Assembly: GCF_000015965.1 (NCBI RefSeq)
Contig: NC_009091.1
Span: 62,001-126,000, forward strand
Direction of reading: 5' to 3'
From: Prochlorococcus marinus str. MIT 9301
Lineage (GTDB): Bacteria; Cyanobacteriota; Cyanobacteriia; PCC-6307; Cyanobiaceae
Length of the DNA stretch: 64,000 bases
Positions 25,692-34,773 of the stretch are shown piece after piece. The notes under the pieces are model-generated. The model was not told where the DNA came from. It did no database searches and saw only the letters and a program-made list of their open reading frames with translations. Position numbers and translations under genes: made by a program. Within the stretch, counting starts at the first letter, position 1; each line of letters starts with the position of its first letter.

Positions 25692-27134
25692 TTAACCTAC
25701 TGATCCCTCAAGTTTAAGTGCCAGTAACTTATCTGCTTCAGCAGCAAATTCCATAGGTAATTGATTAAATACATCTCTGCAAAAACCGCTGACCATCATA
25801 GATACTGCCTCCTCAAATTCTATACCTCTGCTTTGGAGATAAAAAAGTTGCTCTTCTGAAATTCTGCATGTACTTGCTTCATGCTCAATTTCAGAATTGG
25901 GTTGTTGAGATTTGATGTAAGGGAATGTATTTGCAGAAGCTTGATCCCCTATTAACATTGAATCACATTGACTGTAATTTCTTGATCCTGTAGCTTTTGT
26001 TCCCATTTTGACAAGACCTCTATAGCTATTTTTTGAGTTACCTGCACTAATACCTTTGCTAACAATAGTTGATTTGGTCTTAGGACCAATATGGATCATT
26101 TTTGTACCGGTATCTGCTTGCTGAAGATTATTGGTGAGAGCAACTGAATAAAATTCCCCTACAGATTCTTCTCCTAAAAGAAGACAGCTAGGATATTTCC
26201 ATGTAATTGCAGACCCTGTTTCAACTTGAGACCAGCTAATTTTACTTCTCTTACCTAAACATTTTCCTCTCTTGGTGACAAAGTTAAAAATTCCGCCAAT
26301 ACCTTCTTCATCACCAGCATACCAATTTTGCACTGTTGAATATTTTATTGAGGCATCGTCTAATGCTATAAGCTCTACAACTGCTGCATGCAGGGTATTT
26401 GTATCAAACATCGGAGCCGTACAACCTTCTAGATAACTTACAGAACTTGATTCTTCAGCAATGATTAGTGTTCTTTCGAATTGTCCCGAATCTCCACTAT
26501 TAATTCTGAAGTAGGAAGATAGATCCATAGGGCAGGTAACACCTTTTGGGATATAAACAAAAGAACCATCACTAAAAACTGCAGAATTTAGTGCTGCAAA
26601 ATAATTATCACTAGCTGGAACAACTGTACCTAAATATTTTTCAATCAAATCCGCGTGATTTTTTACTGCTTCACTAATTGAGCAAAATATAACTCCATGC
26701 TCAGCAAGTTCTTCTCTAAAAGTTGTTGCTATGGAAACACTATCAAAGACAGCATCTACTGCTACATTTGTGAGTTTTTTTTGCTCCGTGAGGGGTATTC
26801 CTAATTTGTCAAAAGTCTCAAGAAGTTTGGGATCAACTTCATCTAAGCTAGAAATTTTTTCTTTTTGCTTAGGAGCAGAGTAATAAATAATATCTTGATA
26901 ATCAATTTTTTCATATCCTAATGCTGCCCAATCAGGCTCTTTCATTTTTTGCCATTTTTTAAAGGCTTTTAATCTAAAATCGAGAAGAAATCTTGGCTCT
27001 TCTTTTTTCTGTGAAATTAATTTTATAATATCTTCATTTAAACCTTTTTCTATTTTTTCAGTTTCAATATCAGTAACGAACCCATATTTGTAAGTTTCGT
27101 TTACTACATCTTTAACTAAATTTTCGTTGACCAT
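25692..27134 (-). CDS. sufB: Fe-S cluster assembly protein SufB
   Basis: A 480-residue SufB scaffold beginning [20 protein letters not shown] at the ATG 27132-27134. An in-frame upstream start at 27194 adds 20 residues but would place the start almost against the neighbour's start and is not typical for the family. Landmarks include [33 protein letters not shown], the conserved [14 protein letters not shown] and [20 protein letters not shown]. It receives sulfur and assembles the nascent cluster. First gene of the operon; promoter expected at about 27135-27230. The usual divergent repressor gene sufR is not here. Confidence 0.96.
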   Translation of the reverse strand: MVNENLVKDVVNETYKYGFVTDIETEKIEKGLNEDIIKLISQKKEEPRFLLDFRLKAFKKWQKMKEPDWAALGYEKIDYQDIIYYSAPKQKEKISSLDEVDPKLLETFDKLGIPLTEQKKLTNVAVDAVFDSVSIATTFREELAEHGVIFCSISEAVKNHADLIEKYLGTVVPASDNYFAALNSAVFSDGSFVYIPKGVTCPMDLSSYFRINSGDSGQFERTLIIAEESSSVSYLEGCTAPMFDTNTLHAAVVELIALDDASIKYSTVQNWYAGDEEGIGGIFNFVTKRGKCLGKRSKISWSQVETGSAITWKYPSCLLLGEESVGEFYSVALTNNLQQADTGTKMIHIGPKTKSTIVSKGISAGNSKNSYRGLVKMGTKATGSRNYSQCDSMLIGDQASANTFPYIKSQQPNSEIEHEASTCRISEEQLFYLQSRGIEFEEAVSMMVSGFCRDVFNQLPMEFAAEADKLLALKLEGSVG

Positions 27135-27230
27135 GTTATCCAAAAATAACTTATTACAATTAGCTTTATATACTTTAACGAAAGATATCCCCAATATTGA
27201 GTTTTTTCCCTTTATTAAAACTAAAAATTA

Positions 27231-27584
27231 ATGTCTAATCATCTTGATCCCTTGTCTAACCCATTAAACATAGAAACTATTCAAGAAATTGATAATCTTG
27301 ATCTACCTACAATGCAAAAACATCATTTAAGAATTCTTGCTCATTGCCTTCAGATTTTAAAAAGTATCAATTTAGATAATAGTTTGGAATATCAAAATAA
27401 AAATCCCCTGAGAGAATGGTGTGATAACCAGTCCAAAAAATTTGATGATAAAAAATTTAGTGATCTTTTTTATGAGCAGCTTGAATCAACTTCGAAAAAA
27501 TTAAATACTTTTTCAAAAAAAATAGGTAAAAGTATTGAGGATTTAGAGATAGATGATTTGGTACTTCTAGTTGAGCAACGCTGA
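27231..27584 (+). CDS. Hypothetical protein, 117 aa, divergent from sufB
   Basis: I do not recognise this protein. It is soluble and helical, beginning SNHLDPLSNPLNIETIQEID, with LPTMQKHHLRILAHCLQILK as a possible amphipathic helix and an acidic C-terminal part. It holds the position where many cyanobacteria have sufR, but there is no winged-helix domain and it has too few Cys residues (two) to bind a 4Fe-4S cluster like SufR. It could share a bidirectional control region with the suf operon. No function proposed. Confidence 0.65.
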   Translation: MSNHLDPLSNPLNIETIQEIDNLDLPTMQKHHLRILAHCLQILKSINLDNSLEYQNKNPLREWCDNQSKKFDDKKFSDLFYEQLESTSKKLNTFSKKIGKSIEDLEIDDLVLLVEQR

Positions 27585-27856
27585 ATTCCCTTTTATTAAC
27601 TGATCCCGAAGAAAAAATATATTTTTGTTGAGTCGTTAACAAATTTAGGTAATAAAATTTAAAAAAAAAGAAAATTAATTTACATTTCAAAAAGATCTGA
27701 AAATTAATTAATTTCATTGATACCAAGTGTTTTGAAGATAAATATCAATTTTGAGAATTTTTTAGTAGTCAGAGGATCCTGACGACAGGCCAAAAAGACA
27801 CACAATTCCTAAAAAAAAAGAACATACTGATCCCAAACAAAAATGGAGAATTTAAA
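27585..27856. other. Gene-free spacer with one small hairpin and one repeat-like motif
   Basis: I find no convincing small gene here. At 27714-27735 a 22-base stretch resembles the right arm of the repeats near 1995-2015. At 27768-27783 GTCAG-aggatc-CTGAC forms a perfect five-base-pair hairpin, followed by a C/G-richer stretch (GACAGGCC). There is no T-run after it. A short untranslated RNA or a leader element of the next gene is possible but unproven. Confidence 0.35.
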
Positions 27857-28957
27857 GTGACTGATGGGATCATGAATAAAGATCAATTACTATCACTAAC
27901 CCTCAGACAATTACGTCAAGAAGCAAGTAAATTATCGGTTCCGCTGTACAGTCGCAAAACAAAAGCTGTTTTAGTTGATCTAATCCTTAAATATCAAAAA
28001 AAATCTACAAATAAAACATACACATCACCTCTTGATTCAATATCTGAAGAAACTTATGAGTCCAATGCCTCTAACATTAGCGAAGAAGTTAAAACAAATG
28101 TAGTTTTCTTACCCCGAGACCCAGATTGGGCTTATGTTTTTTGGCAAATTTCAGATTCAGATAGAGAAAAAGCCCAATCTTTAGGAGCTAATAAATTATG
28201 TTTACGATTATTTGATGCATCTGGTTCTGGAGGAAACAATTTGAATCAAGGAACACTAAGGGAGATAGCAGTTGATAGTTATAGTACCGAGTGGTATTTG
28301 CCAATCCCCCTTGCAGATAGAGATTATAAAGTTGAATTGGGTTACAAATATGGTTTTAACTGGATGTCATTGGCATTTTCTTCGATAAGCCATGTTCCTG
28401 GGTCTCATCCTTCTGAGCAAATTCTTGATAAATTTGTACCTTTTAATTTAGATTCTACTTCTGAGTCAATCCCAGATATTTCTAATCCTATTGTTTCAGA
28501 ACAAAATGGTATGCATGAGAGGTTATATCAAGCAGCAACAAACATTCCTCTCAGAAGAAAAGTTGGCTCTGAAGAATTTATGGAAAATGTAAATTCAACA
28601 AACCTCAATGATAATCTTACAGATTCAGGTGCTGGTAAATGGTCATCAGGTTTAAATGATTCAGGAAGCGGAATTGTTAAAAATAGATCTTTTTGGCTCG
28701 TTGCTGATGCTGAATTAATTGTTTATGGAGCTACAGAGCCTTCTGCAAAACTGACAATAGGTGGAGAAGATGTACCTCTTGCTGCAGACGGTACTTTTAG
28801 AATTCAAGTTCCATTTAGAGACGGCACTCAAAAATATGATATTAAAGCTGTTGATGTATCTGGTGAACAAGAAAAAAGTATATCAATGAAATTTGATAGA
28901 ACTACACCACTTGACGATACTAATGAAAAAGATAATGCTGAGACTGAATGGTTTTAA
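27857..28957 (+). CDS. DUF4912 protein with N-terminal Rho-N/SAP-like domain
   Basis: A 366-residue protein from GTG 27857, supported by GGAG eight bases upstream; ATG 27872 is the alternative. Residues about 9-50 (LSLTLRQLRQEASKLSVPLY, then SRKTKAVLVDLIL) match the Rho N-terminal/SAP-like helical fold that binds nucleic acid. Residues about 75-185 are the DUF4912 domain (VVFLPRDPDWAYVFWQIS; NKLCLRLFDASG). A later Ig-like or carbohydrate-like beta region lies near 285-350 (AELIVYGATEPSAKLTIGGE). DUF4912 is widespread but of unknown function. The gene is followed 13 bases later by a small membrane protein gene. Confidence 0.85.
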   Translation: MTDGIMNKDQLLSLTLRQLRQEASKLSVPLYSRKTKAVLVDLILKYQKKSTNKTYTSPLDSISEETYESNASNISEEVKTNVVFLPRDPDWAYVFWQISDSDREKAQSLGANKLCLRLFDASGSGGNNLNQGTLREIAVDSYSTEWYLPIPLADRDYKVELGYKYGFNWMSLAFSSISHVPGSHPSEQILDKFVPFNLDSTSESIPDISNPIVSEQNGMHERLYQAATNIPLRRKVGSEEFMENVNSTNLNDNLTDSGAGKWSSGLNDSGSGIVKNRSFWLVADAELIVYGATEPSAKLTIGGEDVPLAADGTFRIQVPFRDGTQKYDIKAVDVSGEQEKSISMKFDRTTPLDDTNEKDNAETEWF

Positions 28958-28969
28958 TAAATTAAATTA

Positions 28970-29140
28970 ATGTTGAAAAAAATTGTAGCTTTTACTCCAT
29001 TGTTTGGTGCATTAACGTTTCCAATAATAGTTCCAATTACAATTTCTAAATTTGGTGTTAACTATGGAATTCTTAGTGCATTATTAATTTCTTCATTATG
29101 GTTTATCGCTATGTTAAGAACTTCCGAAATGCCTCATTAA
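28970..29140 (+). CDS. Small conserved-type membrane protein, 56 aa
   Basis: ATG at 28970-28972 opens a 56-codon frame reading MLKKIVAFTPLFGALTFPII, then VPITISKFGVNYGILSALLI and SSLWFIAMLRTSEMPH. Two hydrophobic segments with a short polar turn suggest a helical hairpin in the membrane. The distinctive Trp-Phe-x-Ala-Met-Leu-Arg ending and Pro pattern are protein-like. It lies 13 bases after the DUF4912 gene and 33 before pgm on the same strand, so it is likely co-transcribed. No family name can be given. Confidence 0.7.
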   Translation: MLKKIVAFTPLFGALTFPIIVPITISKFGVNYGILSALLISSLWFIAMLRTSEMPH

Positions 29141-29172
29141 TTTAGTTAGATTTTTGGAAGTTTCTTAAAAAT

Positions 29173-30810
29173 ATGAATCAAGTTAGTGTAATTAATATTA
29201 ATTCTCCTTTTCTAGATCAAAAACCAGGTACCTCTGGATTAAGAAAAAGTACTTTAAAGTTTCAGGAAGAACATTATCTAGAAGTTTTTATTGAAGCAAT
29301 CTTACAATCATTAGAAGATTTAAAAGATTCAACATTAGTAGTTGGTGGTGATGGCAGATATGGCAATATTGAAGCAATAGAAAAAATTGTCCAAATATGT
29401 ATTGCTCATAAAGTTCAAAAGGTTATTGTTCCAAAATTCGGTTTATTATCCACTCCTGCGACATCACATTTAATTAGAAAAGAAAACGCTATTGGTGGAA
29501 TTATTCTTTCTGCAAGCCATAATCCTGGTGGGATTGATGGCGATTTCGGAGTAAAATTGAATATCTCTAATGGTGGCCCAGCTCCTGAGATAATTACTAA
29601 TAAGATTTTCAAAGCTTCACAATTATTAACTAGTTATAAAATTTGTAAAATTCAATTACCCGATTTTTGTCAATATGGGACTTATCTTTACGACGAAACT
29701 ACCTTAGAAATTATTGATGGATTAACAGATTATTCTAATTTGATGGAGAAAATTTTTGATTTTGATCAAATTAGTGATTTTTTAAAAAAAGACTACTCTT
29801 TAATCTTTGATGCAATGAATGCAGTTACAGGACCATATGCAAAAAATATTTTTGTTGAAAAAATGGGTCTTGCGCCTGATTGTGTCATGAATGGTAACCC
29901 GTTAAAAGATTTTGGAGGTTTACATCCTGATCCTAATCTTACTTACGCATCCCACTTGGCTGATTTGTTATTAAATAAAAAATCTTATAGTTTTGGTGCT
30001 GCATGCGATGGAGACGGAGACAGGAATATGATTTTAGGAAGCGGATGTTTTGTAAATCCTAGTGATAGCCTTGCAGTCATTACTGCTAACACAAAATGTG
30101 TCCCTGGTTATAAAGATGGTATTACAGGTGTGGCACGATCCATGCCAACCAGCTCAGCGGTTGATAATGTGGCTCGAGCATTAAACATACCTTGTTTCGA
30201 GACACCTACTGGCTGGAAGTTTTTTGGAAATCTATTAGATTCTAATTTAATTACTTTATGTGGAGAAGAAAGTTTCGGAACAGGTAGTAATCATGTGAGA
30301 GAGAAAGATGGACTATGGGCAGTTTTGTATTGGTTACAAGTTTTAGCTGAGAAAAAATGTTCGGTAAGTGATTTGATGCATAATCATTGGACGCAATTTG
30401 GTAGGAATTATTATTCAAGACATGATTATGAGGCAATTCCCTCAAATATTGCTCATCAAATCTTTGGTAATTTGACTTCTATGCTCGAAAATTTAAAAGG
30501 AAATAGTTTTGCTGGCCATTTAGTTAAAGTTGCAGATAACTTTTCCTATATAGATCCCGTTGATAATTCCATAAGTGAAAATCAAGGTCTAAGACTGGTT
30601 CTTGATGATAATTCTCGAGTAATTGTTCGCCTTTCTGGAACTGGAACTAAAGGTGCAACATTAAGACTGTACTTTGAGAAATTTTTCGATCCACAACAGA
30701 ATCTTTCGTTAAATCCTCAGATCGCTTTGAAACCTCTAATAAATGATTTAGATGCTTTATTGAACATTTCAAAACTTACTCAAATGGAAACTCCTACAGT
30801 AATTACATAG
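29173..30810 (+). CDS. pgm: Phosphoglucomutase (alpha-D-glucose type)
   Basis: A 545-residue phosphohexomutase. The active-site phosphoserine loop LSASHNPGG is at 112-120, the metal loop is CDGDGDRN at about 277-284, the sugar-binding loop is GEESFGTGSNHVREKDG, and the phosphate-binding loop is RLSGTGTKGATLR near the C-terminus. The length and the GEESFG motif fit the long glucose-1-phosphate/glucose-6-phosphate enzyme rather than phosphomannomutase or GlmM. It connects glycogen and the pentose phosphate pathway in the cytosol. It starts 33 bases after a small membrane protein gene. Confidence 0.96.
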   Translation: MNQVSVININSPFLDQKPGTSGLRKSTLKFQEEHYLEVFIEAILQSLEDLKDSTLVVGGDGRYGNIEAIEKIVQICIAHKVQKVIVPKFGLLSTPATSHLIRKENAIGGIILSASHNPGGIDGDFGVKLNISNGGPAPEIITNKIFKASQLLTSYKICKIQLPDFCQYGTYLYDETTLEIIDGLTDYSNLMEKIFDFDQISDFLKKDYSLIFDAMNAVTGPYAKNIFVEKMGLAPDCVMNGNPLKDFGGLHPDPNLTYASHLADLLLNKKSYSFGAACDGDGDRNMILGSGCFVNPSDSLAVITANTKCVPGYKDGITGVARSMPTSSAVDNVARALNIPCFETPTGWKFFGNLLDSNLITLCGEESFGTGSNHVREKDGLWAVLYWLQVLAEKKCSVSDLMHNHWTQFGRNYYSRHDYEAIPSNIAHQIFGNLTSMLENLKGNSFAGHLVKVADNFSYIDPVDNSISENQGLRLVLDDNSRVIVRLSGTGTKGATLRLYFEKFFDPQQNLSLNPQIALKPLINDLDALLNISKLTQMETPTVIT

Positions 30811-30843
30811 AATTGAAAGTAATGATTTTTTGATTTTATTTAT

Positions 30844-32133
30844 ATGCATTCAGAAAATTTATTTACTAATTATTCTCAAATAGAAAACAATGCACCTTTG
30901 GCAGATAAATTAAGACCAAAGAATTTGGAAGATTTTTTTGGTCAACAACCAATCCTAAATGAGAATTCGCTTTTAAGAAGTGCAATACTAAACGATAAGA
31001 TTAGTAATTTTATTTTTTCTGGCCCTCCTGGTGTTGGAAAAACTACTCTAATTGAAATTATTTCTTTTAATACGCGGTCAAAATTAATTAAGTTAAATGC
31101 AGTATTATCGAGTGTTAAAGAATTAAGAAGTGAAATTGCCAATGCAAAAGATAGATTAATCAATTCAAAAAGAAAAACAATTTTATTTATCGATGAGGTT
31201 CATAGATTTACAGCTGTTCAGCAAGATGCTTTATTACCTTCAATAGAAAATGGAACTATAACTTTTATTGGTGCTACAACTGAAAACCCTTTCTTTGCTG
31301 TTAATAAAGCGCTTGTTAGCAGGTCTAGTATTTTTACATTACTTCCTTTGGCAGAAAATGATTTGCAGAAAATAATAGAAAAAGTCATTACTCACTATTC
31401 AAAACAAAAAGATTCAAAAAAGGTTTATTTAACTCAAGATGCTATAAGTCATTTAATTAAATTTTCTAGTGGAGATGCCAGAACATTAATCAATGCGCTA
31501 GAGATGGCCATAGAAACAACTGCTGCAAATGATGCTAAAGAAATCCATATTAATCTCTCAATAGCAGAGGATGCATTGCAAAAGAAAAATATTGTTTACG
31601 ATAAGAATGGTCAAAATCATTACGATGTAATAAGTGCCTTTATCAAGTCCATAAGAGGTTCTGATCCAGATGCAACTTTATTCTGGCTTGCGAATATGCT
31701 TGAGGCTGGTGAAGATCCTAATTTTATTTTTAGAAGACTACTCATATCTGCAAGTGAAGATATTGGAATAGCTGATCCTAATGCCATAGTAGTTGTACAA
31801 TCCTGTTCTGATGCTTTTGATAGAGTTGGTTTTCCAGAAGGATTATATTTCTTAACGCAGGCTTCTTTGTTTTTATCTATATCTCCAAAAAGTAATAGTG
31901 CGAAAAGTATTTTTAAAGCAATTGAAACAATTAAATGCACCAATGCTTTTGATGTTCCTCTTCATTTAAAAAATAATTCTAATAGTTATGTCAATCCTCA
32001 TAATTATCCAGGTAATTGGGTAGAACAAGAATATCTTCCTAAATCTTTAAGAGGTTTAAAAATATGGGAACCAAATAATAATGGATGGGAGAAAACTAAA
32101 TATGAAGAACTGCTTAGAAGAAAAGAAAACTAA
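30844..32133 (+). CDS. rarA: Replication-associated recombination ATPase RarA (MgsA)
   Basis: A 429-residue clamp-loader-like AAA+ ATPase. Walker A GPPGVGKTT is at 60-68 and Walker B TILFIDEVHRF at about 113-123. The C-terminal MgsA domain includes YDVISAFIKSIRGSDPDATL and EDPNFIFRRLLISASEDIG. RarA acts at stalled replication forks. It starts 33 bases after pgm on the same strand, and its stop overlaps that of the phosphopantetheinyl transferase gene by four bases (CTAA). Confidence 0.95.
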   Translation: MHSENLFTNYSQIENNAPLADKLRPKNLEDFFGQQPILNENSLLRSAILNDKISNFIFSGPPGVGKTTLIEIISFNTRSKLIKLNAVLSSVKELRSEIANAKDRLINSKRKTILFIDEVHRFTAVQQDALLPSIENGTITFIGATTENPFFAVNKALVSRSSIFTLLPLAENDLQKIIEKVITHYSKQKDSKKVYLTQDAISHLIKFSSGDARTLINALEMAIETTAANDAKEIHINLSIAEDALQKKNIVYDKNGQNHYDVISAFIKSIRGSDPDATLFWLANMLEAGEDPNFIFRRLLISASEDIGIADPNAIVVVQSCSDAFDRVGFPEGLYFLTQASLFLSISPKSNSAKSIFKAIETIKCTNAFDVPLHLKNNSNSYVNPHNYPGNWVEQEYLPKSLRGLKIWEPNNNGWEKTKYEELLRRKEN

Positions 32134-32813
32134 AAATTCTTCGAACAACAAATAATCTCAGGATTAAAAGAAGTTTTTTCTTCGTAGGCTAAAGCGATAG
32201 TCCAATAATGGAAGTTAATCTGTGAATAATTTAAATGTATGTTTTTTTTGTTATGAATTAACTCTTTTGGCTTTTCAAAAAATTGCCAATGGTTAATGTC
32301 TTCAGCTAATTTTCCGTGATCCCATTTTATAGCCGCTTCAACAGCACACCATTGATTTAATATCATATTTTTTGTCAAATAATTACTATGGTTTGATTTA
32401 TTGGTATGAAAAAAATATTTTTCTGCAAATTTTTTATGGTTAAAATCTCTATCTTTTCTCTCAATATCAATCCCAATTTTACTTTTGTGCCAGACTATAG
32501 TTATGGCATCTTTACAATGGCTTAAACTTATATTTCCCATGCCAGAGGGTAAAGTTGGAGGTTCTCCAGGTTGAGCATTAATTGGAATTTCTAGGGGATC
32601 TAAATCAAAAAGTGTTGAAAGTGACTGTCTTAAATAAGCTCTTGTCTCTAAAAAAATCTTTGATCTTGAACTTGTTAGGTTGTTTGCAGTTTTGATTTCT
32701 TCTACCGTTGCGACATCTTGCACACCTTTAATCTCATAAAACCAAATTTTTGGTATTTTATATTCATACTCATTTAATAATTTCAATGGCTCTTCAGGTT
32801 GGCGACAAAGCAC
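32130..32813 (-). CDS. 4'-phosphopantetheinyl transferase (Sfp/HetI type)
   Basis: A 227-residue Sfp-type enzyme. It has the magnesium-binding SHCKDAITIV and GIDIERKDRDF (the G-I/V-D core) plus WCAVEAAIKW, where the usual K of WxxKEA is V. It attaches phosphopantetheine from CoA to acyl carrier protein. The frame's first codon is GTG at 32813, which overlaps the divergent peroxiredoxin gene; a TTG at 32786 would shorten it to about 218 residues and reduce the overlap to one base. Both starts are non-ATG, so the true start is open. Confidence 0.85.
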   Translation of the reverse strand: MLCRQPEEPLKLLNEYEYKIPKIWFYEIKGVQDVATVEEIKTANNLTSSRSKIFLETRAYLRQSLSTLFDLDPLEIPINAQPGEPPTLPSGMGNISLSHCKDAITIVWHKSKIGIDIERKDRDFNHKKFAEKYFFHTNKSNHSNYLTKNMILNQWCAVEAAIKWDHGKLAEDINHWQFFEKPKELIHNKKNIHLNYSQINFHYWTIALAYEEKTSFNPEIICCSKNF

Positions 32814-33253
32814 CAGAATTTAAATTAAAAGATTCTTTCGAGAAAGAAGTTTCTCTTAGTGATTTTAAAGGTAAAAAAATAATACTATATTTTTATCCAA
32901 AAGATAATACTCCAGGATGTACTAAAGAGGCCTGTAATTTTAAAGAGAATTGGGACTTACTCCAAAAAAATAACATTGTTGTGCTTGGTATTAGTAAAGA
33001 TAATGCCTCCTCTCATCAGAAGTTTATCGAAAAATTTAATTTACCTTTTATTCTTTTAACTGATCCTGAACCTTTTAAAGTTTCCTCTGATTACGATAGC
33101 TATGGACTTAAGAAATTTATGGGAAAAGAGTATATGGGAATGATGAGAAATACTTTTTTGATCGATACCGATGGTAACATCGAAAAAATTTACTTAAAGG
33201 TAAAAGCAGCAATAATGGCTGATCATATAATTGCAGACCTTGGGTTAAGCTAA
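32786..33253 (+). CDS. bcp: Thioredoxin-dependent peroxiredoxin (Bcp/PrxQ)
   Basis: A 155-residue atypical two-Cys peroxiredoxin from the ATG at 32786 (MALQVGDKAPEFKLKDSFEK); the frame opens 12 codons earlier but the extra residues are not family-like. The peroxidatic Cys45 and resolving Cys50 lie in NTPGCTKEACNF, the C-x4-C spacing of the PrxQ group. FYPKDNTPGC is a family hallmark. It reduces hydrogen peroxide and organic peroxides with thioredoxin, useful near the photosystems. Its stop overlaps the end of coaX by nine bases. Confidence 0.96.
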   Translation: MALQVGDKAPEFKLKDSFEKEVSLSDFKGKKIILYFYPKDNTPGCTKEACNFKENWDLLQKNNIVVLGISKDNASSHQKFIEKFNLPFILLTDPEPFKVSSDYDSYGLKKFMGKEYMGMMRNTFLIDTDGNIEKIYLKVKAAIMADHIIADLGLS

Positions 33254-33940
33254 TTTTTTTACGGACAGGTGATGAATTATCATCCCTTCCATCACTAAAT
33301 TAGGAGCATTGATAATATTTCCCTTCTGAGTCTTTAGAGATTTTGCAAGGAATTCAGAGTCTCCTCCACAAGTTATCAAGATATCCTTTAATGGATTAAA
33401 TGAACATTTAATTACACCAGTAAGAGAATTGATTACTCCTTTTAAAATTGCCTCTTCTGTCTTAATCAAATAATCTTTAGAAGGGATTTCAAATTTTTTG
33501 GGTACTTTAAGTTTTTGTGTGTATTGTTCCATAGATTTTAATTGTGTTAGAAAACCTGGAATAAGTTGACCACCGAGAACCGATCCATTTGAATTTAATT
33601 TTGTTATAGATAATATTGTTCCAAAATCTGCAATTAGCAAATCCTTTTTTAAAGGGTTTTCAATAGTGTTTAGAGCTGCGAGACAAGCAAGAGCTCGATC
33701 AACTCCGAAATAATCAGGAAGATTTGATAATTGGATATCTTTAGTTTTTATTTCATTTTCTTCCTTCAGCAAAAAAATTGGCAGTTTTCCTACAGAAGCC
33801 CAAATTAATTGATCAAGATCTATATTTTCGGGAACTTTTTGCTCTTTTTTGGTATGGAAGAATTTAGATTGATTTTTAGAATATTTTGCCCAATGAAGCC
33901 TACTATTGCCTACTAATAAAAAATTTATATCTGAGACCAT
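33245..33940 (-). CDS. coaX: Type III pantothenate kinase CoaX
   Basis: A 231-residue ASKHA-fold kinase. The N-terminal phosphate loop reads NFLLVGNSRLHWAKY; the family usually has Asp before V/I-G-N-T, while here that position is Leu. DRALACLAA, the second Asp motif IADFGTILSI, GGQLIPGF and the adenosine loop ITCGGDSEFLA are present. The enzyme phosphorylates pantothenate as the first step to coenzyme A and needs a monovalent cation. The altered first motif is seen as written and may be a lineage feature. CysH lies upstream with 15 bases between; the two can be one transcript. Confidence 0.85.
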   Translation of the reverse strand: MVSDINFLLVGNSRLHWAKYSKNQSKFFHTKKEQKVPENIDLDQLIWASVGKLPIFLLKEENEIKTKDIQLSNLPDYFGVDRALACLAALNTIENPLKKDLLIADFGTILSITKLNSNGSVLGGQLIPGFLTQLKSMEQYTQKLKVPKKFEIPSKDYLIKTEEAILKGVINSLTGVIKCSFNPLKDILITCGGDSEFLAKSLKTQKGNIINAPNLVMEGMIIHHLSVKKLA

Positions 33941-33955
33941 TGTTCTATGATCAAT

Positions 33956-34678
33956 TTAATTATTAGTGTGTATTCCACATTCTTGTTTAATCCCTCCAAA
34001 TCTTGTATCTCTGCCCTTTGTTTCCATACCATCGGGACTGCTTGAATGCCAATCTCCTACAGAAGAATAACCTTTGATAAAAAGTGGATGGGCAGGTAAA
34101 TTATTCTCTTCCATATAATAAAAAATATCTTTATTTGTCCAATTTAATAAAGGTCTTAAAGAGAGTCTTTGACGAATTACGTCTATGAATTTCATTTTGT
34201 TTCTAGTTTCTGTTTGGCCTGCTCTAACTCCGCTTGCCCAGCAATAAATACTATATTTTTCTAGACCATTTTCTAGAGGTTTTATCTTTCTTAATTCATG
34301 ATACTTGTCTAAATCACTCACTTTATTTGTTTCCCAAAGTTTTCCGTATTTGGCCTCCATTCTTGCTGGAGATAATTCACTTTGCAGAACTTCAACTTTT
34401 AAGGATAAACGATCAATAAGATTTTCAGCGTAATGGTATGTTTCTGTAGGTAGGTAACCTGTATCTATCCAAAATATTTTGATTTTTTTTTGTAGAGATA
34501 ATTTGCTGACCATATGTAAAAGGACTGATGACTGTATACCAAAACTTGTTGTAATAGCAAATTGATCATCAAACTTTTCATAACCCCATGTAAGAATTTC
34601 TTGAGGCTTCATATTTACAAGCTCTTGATTATATTTCATCAAGTTAGTTTGAATATTTTTGTGGATTTTTTCAATCAT
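33956..34678 (-). CDS. cysH: Phosphoadenosine phosphosulfate reductase
   Basis: A 240-residue PAPS reductase. TTSFGIQSSVLLHM is the P-loop-like PAPS site (about 43-56), IFWIDTGYLPTETYHYAENL follows, and the C-terminal tail contains the catalytic Cys in QECGIHTNN. The Cys pairs that hold a 4Fe-4S cluster in the APS enzymes are absent, so it should use PAPS with thioredoxin as donor. It supplies sulfite for sulfate assimilation. It starts divergently from the NADH dehydrogenase gene. Confidence 0.95.
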   Translation of the reverse strand: MIEKIHKNIQTNLMKYNQELVNMKPQEILTWGYEKFDDQFAITTSFGIQSSVLLHMVSKLSLQKKIKIFWIDTGYLPTETYHYAENLIDRLSLKVEVLQSELSPARMEAKYGKLWETNKVSDLDKYHELRKIKPLENGLEKYSIYCWASGVRAGQTETRNKMKFIDVIRQRLSLRPLLNWTNKDIFYYMEENNLPAHPLFIKGYSSVGDWHSSSPDGMETKGRDTRFGGIKQECGIHTNN

Positions 34679-34773
34679 TCTTCAGTTTGATTATGAGTTT
34701 AATTTTATTTCGCTCAATTTAAAAATTATTCGTATAGTTTAATAATACATTTACGCATAACAATATTTCTCTA

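Noticed and set aside
27135-27194. Longer start for SufB at 27194
   Set aside because: The 20 extra residues are not typical of SufB and would remove most of the divergent promoter space.
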